This document shows, in pieces, positions 6,101 through 9,426 of a stretch of DNA of 9,426 nt. The notes below the pieces were generated by a model, which saw only the letters and a list, made by a program, of their open reading frames with translations, did no database searches and was not told where the DNA came from. A program made the translations under genes and the position numbers. Source of the DNA: DATDSR01 sp038062165. Its GTDB lineage: Bacteria; Patescibacteriota; Minisyncoccia; Phycocordibacterales; DATDSR01. Numbering within the stretch: the first letter of the stretch is position 1; every line of letters starts with the position of its first letter. Where the stretch lies: NCBI GenBank assembly GCA_038062165.1, contig JBBTXQ010000001.1, forward strand, positions 1 through 9,426, written 5' to 3'.

Positions 6101-6302
6101 TAACTCGATCTTTCATCTCTTGCGAAGCTTTATTGGTGAAAGTGACTGCCAAGATCTCGCTCGGCTTCACTCCCCCCGCAATCAAGTGGGCAATCCTGTG
6201 AGTAATAACCCGTGTCTTACCCGTGCCAGCCCCAGCCACAACCAAAAGTGGACCATCTTTATGCTCCACCGCCTCCCGCTGTTTTTCATTGAGACCACGC
6301 AT
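3162..6302 (-). CDS. pcrA: ATP-dependent DNA helicase PcrA/UvrD precursor with intein
   Basis: A 1046-residue precursor; after removal of a 365-residue intein the helicase is about 681 residues, near the usual 650-750. It is a superfamily 1A 3'-5' DNA translocase acting in nucleotide excision repair, replication restart and recombination control. Motifs visible: Walker A AGAGTGKT (23-30), Ia LAVTFTNKAS, Ib DTFHS, II DEYQDT (230-235), III GDSDQ joined after splicing to CIYTWRGA, IV EENYRST, V LMTVHAAKGLEFEHV, and VI RRLFYVALTRAK. Three repeat elements are in frame: an AT-rich insert (about 73-92), a family A palindrome (about 716-722) and a family B double hairpin (about 904-921, just before motif V). 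All sit where loops or linkers are expected, leaving the motifs intact. TGT plus TAGTAT six bases before ATG suggests a leaderless message. UvrD and PcrA cannot be separated by eye, so the symbol is tentative. Confidence 0.96.
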   Translation of the reverse strand: MRGLNEKQREAVEHKDGPLLVVAGAGTGKTRVITHRIAHLIAGGVKPSEILAVTFTNKASQEMKDRVTKLLNNELGIRNDDHNSQFTTHNSLPFVDTFHSLGVHILRESGQALGISRWFTIHDRDDSVSLVRRCLKDEGYDPKQFAPAAVLSVISKSKGNLLTRADFASDASHSYFAEAVARVWRRYEEELAKQKALDFDDLLLKTVELLRDYQDVRKRYQTQWRYIHVDEYQDTNKVQYEMIRLLAGEHRNICVVGDSDQCFPEGTLIDTPSGQSLIEKLRAGDTIITAAGRGKVCEGIITKIHRKNYSGKLLVLNLENGKKIQLTKDHIVFGRLPEHSMSVYVYLMYRKDRGYRVGIAKGSRSSGHDGQEKHGLVVRGNQEHADRIWILRVCKNRLEAIYWEQFYAFRYGIPMTLFHNIGRRIALSDKLIAKIFLALDTSRGARQLMADEGLYFEYPHYLPQGTTPRNTKRQRTKLRLTLFSDNRRTKQSPWGASRLSINTSSSELKSKLLLGGFMSRKGKNKDWRLEISNLDYAQIEKVGEQISLLAPSLEIERAALLTEKGSFRQLPASSLRNGMEVAVRKGADVTKLKIKSIKSSDYSGKVFDLDVSKVHNYIANSLVVHNCIYTWRGATIENILGFEEDFPGAKVVILEENYRSTSNILDAANAVIAKNEGRKDKNLFTSIGTGEKITVYEAFDPSDEAHFVTRTVSKLHSGSTAVEKGGFKYEEIAVLYRANFQSRALEEAFLEAGIPYTVLGTRFFERAEIKDILAYVKAALNQSDKASFARAVSTPRRGIGEKSLENYFVTNEKSEKISSFLNLLSDFENKLKTLQLPEALRYITIHSGYEAMLKQSEEQERLENIQELVNLSSKYKSLPNDEALEKFLTDAGLASDQDTLILEEAKSRQEAGSPGRSKERLRGVRLMTVHAAKGLEFEHVFIVGLEQDLFPHRPMDDPPAGGERMLNEEERRLFYVALTRAKKQLYLSWCQTRQMYGETRVQIQSEYLGDLPNELIESAEVLPNIDYSKGSPRVKSSGYLPDIIDL
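3542..3591. repeat. Family B double-hairpin element, copy in pcrA
   Basis: Hairpin 1 has arms GCCGCTC and GAGCGGC around TTTT (3542-3559). C and GGGCG follow. Hairpin 2 has arms ATCCCGC and GCGGGAT around six bases (3566-3585), then TTAGCC. Length, spacing and linkers equal those of the ksgA copy, while hairpin 1 differs almost completely in sequence and hairpin 2 carries a paired T-A to C-G change. It is read in frame but one base shifted relative to the ksgA copy. Confidence 0.85.
4138..4156. repeat. Family A palindrome, diverged copy in pcrA
   Basis: Arms ACAGCGGTT and AACCGCTGT pair perfectly around one base. Against the RAYT-associated core, one C-G pair next to the centre is replaced by T-A on both arms, a compensatory change. 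On the minus strand it is followed by AGAAAAAGG, similar to the AGAAGAAAGG after the copy at 6324. It encodes about residues 716-722 of the helicase. Confidence 0.8.
4425..5519 (-). other. In-frame intein in helicase motif III (365 residues)
   Basis: The intein begins at Cys262 and ends at Asn626, with Cys627 as the +1 nucleophile. The junctions read GDSDQ/CFPEGT and VVHN/CIYTWRGA, so splicing restores the motif III sequence. Block A is CFPEGTLI with a following LRAGD. Block B is TKDH (327-330). Block F lies in the YSGKVFDLDV region, and block G ends in His-Asn. The middle lacks a clear LAGLIDADG motif. It carries YVYLMYR, YRVGIAKG (about 344-361) and a later EAIYWEQF (about 399-406), which resemble a divergent GIY-YIG nuclease. 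From memory, similar inteins occur at this site in other bacterial UvrD/PcrA proteins. All splicing residues are present, so it should be active in splicing; endonuclease activity is uncertain. Confidence 0.93.
6027..6090. repeat. AT-rich repeat insert in pcrA
   Basis: The plus strand shows GAATTATGA and TTGTGAATT units repeated with small changes (6030-6060), followed by repeated CCTAATT units (6069-6080). The two halves are partly complementary, so a long imperfect hairpin is possible. It is translated in frame as about residues 73-92, an Asn/His/Ser-rich stretch between motifs Ia and Ib, longer than most PcrA proteins carry there. It resembles AATTC-rich intragenic repeats I recall from other bacteria. 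Confidence 0.6.
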
Positions 6303-6308
6303 TACATC

Positions 6309-6317
6309 ATACTAACA
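6309..6317 (-). promoter_or_regulatory. pcrA extended -10, predicted leaderless
   Basis: On the minus strand TGT followed by TAGTAT lies exactly six bases before ATG at 6302. No good -35 is visible; the position where one would sit falls in the family A palindrome at 6324-6340. Confidence 0.45.
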
Positions 6318-6323
6318 TATCCA

Positions 6324-6340
6324 CAGCGGTCGGACCGCTG
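6324..6340. repeat. Family A palindrome upstream of the RAYT gene
   Basis: CAGCGGTC and GACCGCTG pair perfectly around one base. It lies between the divergent start codons of pcrA and the transposase and is followed by AGAAGAAAGG. Together with the copy at 7015 it brackets the transposase gene, as REP palindromes bracket RAYT genes. The GTAG-type tetranucleotide of enterobacterial REPs is not seen. Confidence 0.9.
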
Positions 6341-6355
6341 AGAAGAAAGGTGGCT

Positions 6356-6361
6356 TATAAT
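6356..6361 (+). promoter_or_regulatory. Consensus -10 of the RAYT gene, predicted leaderless
   Basis: A perfect TATAAT ends six bases before ATG at 6368. The -35 position falls within the right arm of the palindrome at 6324-6340 (CGGACC with a 19-bp spacer is the nearest match). The hexamer lies inside the longer reading that would begin at GTG 6350, which favours the ATG. Confidence 0.6.
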
Positions 6362-6367
6362 AAGGAT

Positions 6368-7012
6368 ATGAACAGAGGCCCAATTATTACTGGAGAGTAT
6401 TACCACGTTTTCAATCACGGAGTAGAAAGAAACAATATCTTTGAGACACAAACGGAATTTTCGCGTTTTCTGCTAGGGATGAAACTGTTTAATTCAAAAG
6501 AGCCAATAAGTAGTATTCGTGAATATTTTGAAAATGGAAAGAACAACGATAAAAAAATAACTGATGTTCATCTGGTAGATATAGTCGCCTACTGTCTTAA
6601 TCCCAATCACTACCACATGCTTCTTAAGCAAGTTAGTGACGGGGGCATTGCAGAATTTATGAAACGGTTGAATGGTGCGTACACGTGGTATTTTAATGCG
6701 ACAAACAAACGAAAAGGTGCCCTATTTCGTGGAAAGTATAAATCAAAACACATCAGTGATAATGACTATCTTTTGCACGTGAGTGCTTACGTGAATCTAA
6801 ACAACCTAGTTCACAATCTCAGCGGTCGGACCGCTGTGAAGTCGAGTTGGGGGGAATATGTGGGTGGAAAAGTAGGGCTGTGTGAGAAATCAATTATTCT
6901 TGAGCAATTTAATAGCCCGAAAGAATATGAAAAATTTGCCCTGGGCTCACTAGAACTTTCGCTTGAGAGAAAGAAAGAGGAGAAGGACCTCGCGGCCCTT
7001 CTGATTGAATAA
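6368..7012 (+). CDS. REP-associated tyrosine transposase (RAYT, Y1/HUH family)
   Basis: About 214 residues, matching TnpA-REP/RAYT proteins. The family nicks and rejoins single-stranded DNA at REP hairpins through a catalytic Tyr and a metal-binding HUH motif. Visible are the N-terminal GEYYHVFNHG (9-18), the HUH motif HYH (81-83) in LNPNHYHML, a YTWYFN segment (105-110) with candidate catalytic tyrosines, GALFRGKYKS (117-126), and a YVNLNN motif (141-146) in the family's conserved C-terminal part. The C-terminus is charged and helical. A family A palindrome is embedded in the gene, encoding about residues 151-157 between YVNLNN and SSWGEYVGG. The ATG at 6368 is preferred over GTG at 6350 because of the TATAAT six bases upstream and because RAYTs usually start just before the GEYYH motif. 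All core motifs are intact, so activity is plausible. Confidence 0.9.
   Translation: MNRGPIITGEYYHVFNHGVERNNIFETQTEFSRFLLGMKLFNSKEPISSIREYFENGKNNDKKITDVHLVDIVAYCLNPNHYHMLLKQVSDGGIAEFMKRLNGAYTWYFNATNKRKGALFRGKYKSKHISDNDYLLHVSAYVNLNNLVHNLSGRTAVKSSWGEYVGGKVGLCEKSIILEQFNSPKEYEKFALGSLELSLERKKEEKDLAALLIE
6820..6836. repeat. Family A palindrome inside the RAYT gene
   Basis: Identical 17-base core to the flanking copies, read in frame as about SGRTAV. The flanks are TCT on the left and TGAAG on the right. It occupies a loop after the conserved YVNLNN motif. Confidence 0.9.
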
Positions 7013-7014
7013 TC

Positions 7015-7031
7015 CAGCGGTCGGACCGCTG
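7015..7031. repeat. Family A palindrome between convergent genes
   Basis: Identical core, starting 3 bases after the RAYT stop and ending 9 bases before the stop of the convergent membrane protein. With no other terminator here, it may also end both transcripts, though no U-run follows it on either strand. Confidence 0.9.
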
Positions 7032-7040
7032 AGAATTCTA

Positions 7041-7376
7041 CTATGGTTTATAGTATTCTTTTACTGATTTAGAAAAAGTAAGATATAAAACAACAAGTGC
7101 GTTAATTATCGCAAAAAACACATTTACTTTAATTAAACTTCCCACCAAAGCAAGAGAGAATAAAATAATACCAATCATTCTTGCCCAACTGCGGCCTAGC
7201 CAGAGACCACTTCCCAAGATGGCAGTTGCAAAGCCAACCACCACAAGTATTACGCCGAAACTCGGCCCTTGAATAAAGCGCATTGGGCCAACTCCAATAA
7301 CAAAAACTACAATCGCGGCAGTTATTACCCAGTTTAGTATTGCTAAAAAGCGAAGACCCGTCGGAACTTTTTTCAT
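7041..7376 (-). CDS. Small integral membrane protein, about four transmembrane helices
   Basis: 111 residues, mostly hydrophobic. Candidate membrane segments are about 9-29, 39-60, 65-83 and 84-101, with a basic start (MKK) and a basic end (KSVKEYYKP). A GLWLGRSWARM segment between the second and third helices is like the Gly-Leu-Trp/Trp-Ala-Arg loop seen in several small uncharacterised bacterial membrane families, but I cannot assign one. No catalytic residues or Cys are apparent. It is convergent with the RAYT gene and divergent from the coiled-coil gene, so it is probably a single-gene unit. The start is supported by a hydrophobic helix beginning right after the basic N-terminus and by a possible -10 six bases upstream. 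Confidence 0.75.
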   Translation of the reverse strand: MKKVPTGLRFLAILNWVITAAIVVFVIGVGPMRFIQGPSFGVILVVVGFATAILGSGLWLGRSWARMIGIILFSLALVGSLIKVNVFFAIINALVVLYLTFSKSVKEYYKP

Positions 7377-7404
7377 GACCGTATGTTAACTCGTATGCTA
7401 CAAT
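7375..7404 (+). promoter_or_regulatory. Promoter of the coiled-coil/ATPase operon, predicted leaderless
   Basis: ATGACC (7375-7380), an 18-bp spacer ending in TGC, and TACAAT (7399-7404). Six bases separate the hexamer from ATG at 7411, matching the spacing at ksgA, pcrA and the RAYT gene. No Shine-Dalgarno is present. Confidence 0.6.
7383..7388 (-). promoter_or_regulatory. Possible -10 of the small membrane protein
   Basis: On the minus strand TAACAT (4 of 6) lies exactly six bases before ATG at 7376. TTGCAT 17 bp further upstream is a weak -35. It overlaps the divergent promoter, so the two should compete. Confidence 0.35.
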
Positions 7405-7410
7405 AATGCA

Positions 7411-7806
7411 ATGGCAGAGGGCTTAAATTTAGAACAGGAGATTGCTGATCTTTCCGCGCAGATTGAGGCTAAGCGTTCACAGCTTGAGCGGGAACGTGGT
7501 GGCACCGTGGAGAGTCGCGAAGCTCTGCATCATGTGGTTGGGGAAAAGATAAGTCAACAAGCTCCAAGTTTCAACCCCACTTCGCCAATGGCTTCGCGGG
7601 GCAAATCGTCCAGTGCTTCGTACTTGGACGATCTGGATCCGGCTGATATCGAACAGGTTAACGCGCTCATCGATCTGATTCCAAAATTGGGGATTAATAG
7701 AACAATTGAGCAGGCGAAGGATTTGCCAGCTTATGTGCTCGATGCCTTTCACGATGCTCTGGTTGATAAGCTGGGTGACGAACTTAAGAAACAAAATTTG
7801 ATTTAA
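7411..7806 (+). CDS. Coiled-coil protein preceding the ATPase, 131 residues
   Basis: Acidic and probably cytoplasmic, with no membrane segment. Residues about 4-30 form a charged coiled-coil helix. About 50-70 is a Ser/Pro-rich flexible linker. About 71-131 is a helical domain ending in DAFHDALVDKLGDELKKQ. From memory, a similar C-terminal DAFHDALVDKL motif is common in Patescibacteria proteins encoded just before a large HerA/VirD4-like ATPase, as here, but no function is known to me. The gene ends 16 bases before the ATPase start, which has no promoter of its own, so the two are probably co-transcribed and may act together. The coding sequence of the linker holds an imperfect inverted repeat (7605-7632). 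Confidence 0.8.
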   Translation: MAEGLNLEQEIADLSAQIEAKRSQLERERGGTVESREALHHVVGEKISQQAPSFNPTSPMASRGKSSSASYLDDLDPADIEQVNALIDLIPKLGINRTIEQAKDLPAYVLDAFHDALVDKLGDELKKQNLI

Positions 7807-7822
7807 CTTTGAATAATTTGAT

Positions 7823-9426
7823 ATGGGTTTCATAAACTGGTTATTTGGTCGCAAGTACAAAACATTGGGTTATAAATTGCTTGAGATTAAAATTTCACTC
7901 GATGAAAGTGAGAAAGAGAAAGATCTGAATAAAGAGCTTGCTTATTCCGAACAACTTTTCAATTCACTTTTGAGTCTGGGCAGTCCATTTGTTTTCGAAG
8001 CATCGGTGATGCACGTGGGCCAGGAGATTAAGTTTTATGTCTCTGTGCCGGGTGAGCGAGCAGAATTCGCGGCTCGGCAGATCCAAGGCCTATTCCCCAA
8101 GTCCCAAGTTGTTGAAGTCTCGGATTATACAATTTTCTCGCCAAACGGCGTTGGGGCCGGGGTATATTTAAATTTGCGCGATAATTATATTTTGCCACTG
8201 CGCACATACGCAGAGGCGGGTGTAGATACTTTTTCTCAAGTGCTCTCTAATCTTTCTAAATTATCTGAAGTAGGAGAAGGCGCTAGTGTGCAAGTGATTG
8301 CGAGTCCTGCACCTAAAGAAGCCAAGAAGAAAATTCTTGACGCGCTCGGGGCGCTGAAGAAGGGCGACAAGTTATCGGGCATTCTTAAGCACAGTTTCTT
8401 GCCGACAGGTCGTGATTTGCTAAAAGTTTTCGAGGGTTCGAGCAAAAAGTCTGATACACCCAAGCAAATTATTGTTGATGACGAGGCGGTTAAGGCACTC
8501 AATTCCAAAATTAGCAAACCACTTTTTTCCGTAAACATCAGATTAATTAGTTCTGCAGGTGAATTGGCACGAGCCGAAGACATCCTACTTTCACTCTCTG
8601 GCGCTTACACCGGCACAACTGCGCCACTTAGAAATGAGATAAAAATTAGTAAGCCTTCTAATATCAAGAAACTTTTTTATCAGTACTCGTTTAGAGAGTT
8701 TGATAGTAGCAAGGCCATGACACTATCGAGCGAAGAGCTTGTAAGTCTATTCCACTTACCCACAAACAGTTCTGCATTGCCAAGAGTGTCACTCTTGAGA
8801 ACCAAAGACGCTCCCCCACCAGAGAATCTGCCAGAGCAAGGTGTCGTGATCGGCGAGAGTGTATTCCGAGGAGATAAAAGACTTGTGCGTATGACAGAAG
8901 ACGATCGTCGCCGACACTTATATATAATTGGCCAGACCGGTACAGGCAAAAGTTATGCCATGCTAAATATGGCTGTGCAGGATATGCAGGAAGGTAAGGG
9001 TCTATGCGTTATCGATCCACATGGCGAACTTGTAAGTGACATTCTCGAACGCGTACCAGCACATAGGTCAAGTGATGTAATAGTCTTTGATCCGGGAGAC
9101 CTATCGCAACCGGTGGGTCTTAACATGCTTGAATATGACATAAGCAAGCCAGAACAGAAAACGTTCATAGTAAATGAAATACAAGCCATTTTTAACAGAC
9201 TTTTCGACAAAACAACTATGGGCCCCATGTTCGAGCAATACATGCGCAATACTCTCTTGCTACTTATGGGTGACGCGGGGGTAGATGGGGGTGAGGCCGG
9301 AACATTAATGGAGGTGCCGCGAGTCATGACTGATCCACTATTCAGGGCACGTAAACTCGAACGTTGTAAAGATCCAGCAGTAGTAGATTTCTGGACTAAA
9401 GAGGCGAGCAAAACAAGTGGCGAGAC
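7823..9426 (+). CDS. Large HerA/VirD4-like P-loop ATPase (3' end outside window)
   Basis: Open from ATG at 7823 to the right edge, 534 residues seen. Residues 1 to about 345 form an N-terminal region of mixed strands and helices with no clear membrane segment, although the first residues (MGFINWLFGRKYK) could be an amphipathic membrane-contact helix. The ATPase part follows: the Walker A GQTGTGKS (370-377), then CVIDPHGELV with DPHG at 398-401, then DVIVFDPGD and VGLNMLEYD. This succession is typical of DUF87/TraG/VirD4-type coupling ATPases that pump DNA or protein through a hexameric ring. Walker B and the arginine finger would lie beyond the window. It is likely co-transcribed with the coiled-coil gene. 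The start is tentative: no Shine-Dalgarno is visible. DNA transfer, chromosome handling and protein export are all possible roles. Confidence 0.85.
   Translation, partial: MGFINWLFGRKYKTLGYKLLEIKISLDESEKEKDLNKELAYSEQLFNSLLSLGSPFVFEASVMHVGQEIKFYVSVPGERAEFAARQIQGLFPKSQVVEVSDYTIFSPNGVGAGVYLNLRDNYILPLRTYAEAGVDTFSQVLSNLSKLSEVGEGASVQVIASPAPKEAKKKILDALGALKKGDKLSGILKHSFLPTGRDLLKVFEGSSKKSDTPKQIIVDDEAVKALNSKISKPLFSVNIRLISSAGELARAEDILLSLSGAYTGTTAPLRNEIKISKPSNIKKLFYQYSFREFDSSKAMTLSSEELVSLFHLPTNSSALPRVSLLRTKDAPPPENLPEQGVVIGESVFRGDKRLVRMTEDDRRRHLYIIGQTGTGKSYAMLNMAVQDMQEGKGLCVIDPHGELVSDILERVPAHRSSDVIVFDPGDLSQPVGLNMLEYDISKPEQKTFIVNEIQAIFNRLFDKTTMGPMFEQYMRNTLLLLMGDAGVDGGEAGTLMEVPRVMTDPLFRARKLERCKDPAVVDFWTKEASKTSGE

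Larger units (their letters stand above)
6324..7031 (+). mobile_element. RAYT gene bracketed by two family A palindromes
   Basis: The unit is palindrome (6324-6340), transposase (6368-7012), palindrome (7015-7031), with a third identical core inside the gene at 6820-6836. The flanking cores are direct copies in the same orientation. No target-site duplication or insertion-sequence ends are visible, which fits a domesticated single-copy RAYT rather than an active insertion sequence. Boundaries are inferred from the palindromes. Confidence 0.65.

Noticed and set aside
6350..6367. GTG start at 6350 for the RAYT gene
   Set aside because: The TATAAT hexamer lies downstream of this GTG, and six bases from ATG 6368. 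The added six residues do not resemble RAYT N-termini.
1793..7031. CRISPR array formed by the palindromic repeats
   Set aside because: The copies are hundreds to thousands of bases apart, mostly inside genes, with no regular spacing and no cas genes.
1..9426. Alternative genetic code (TGA as glycine, as in Gracilibacteria/SR1)
   Set aside because: All genes read to full length with ordinary glycine codons and no internal TGA is needed. The complete genes end in TAA or TAG only, but seven genes are too few to read meaning into the absence of TGA stops.

Overview
The window looks like part of a Candidate Phyla Radiation (Patescibacteria, Parcubacteria-like) genome. The reasons are small, densely packed genes of moderate GC, membrane-anchored proteins with calcium-type Asp repeats and a Cys-bearing C-terminal domain, an intein-carrying PcrA/UvrD helicase, a RAYT-type transposase, and a coiled-coil gene followed by a HerA/VirD4-like ATPase, a gene pair I associate with these lineages. 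The standard genetic code fits every gene. The taxonomic call is inference from content, with no marker rRNA in view.

Layout. The minus strand carries, from right to left: pcrA/uvrD with an intein (3162-6302), ksgA (1630-2448), a 387-residue surface protein (450-1613) and the start of a related surface protein (1-385). The plus strand carries an unrecognised 170-residue protein (2512-3024) ending in a strong hairpin terminator, a RAYT/Y1 transposase (6368-7012), a 131-residue coiled-coil protein (7411-7806), and a large ATPase that runs off the right edge (7823-9426). A small multi-spanning membrane protein (7041-7376, minus) lies between the last two groups. No stretch over 300 bases lacks a gene.

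The most notable content is a set of palindromic elements, many inside coding sequence and in frame. Family A (core CAGCGGTCGGACCGCTG) has five copies: one in ksgA, one in pcrA (with a compensatory base-pair change), one on each side of the RAYT gene and one inside it. Family B is a 50-bp double hairpin with two copies, one in ksgA and one in pcrA. They have the same spacing but different arm sequences, and they are read in different frames. AT-rich repetitive inserts also lie in pcrA and ksgA. pcrA therefore holds an intein and three separate repeat insertions and still reads open from end to end. The pattern resembles the Rickettsia palindromic elements, here with a resident candidate mobiliser.

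A second theme is promoter geometry. At several genes a -10 hexamer, often with an upstream TG, lies 6 bases before the ATG, which predicts leaderless mRNAs. The 170-residue gene is the exception, with a promoter, a short leader and a Shine-Dalgarno sequence.
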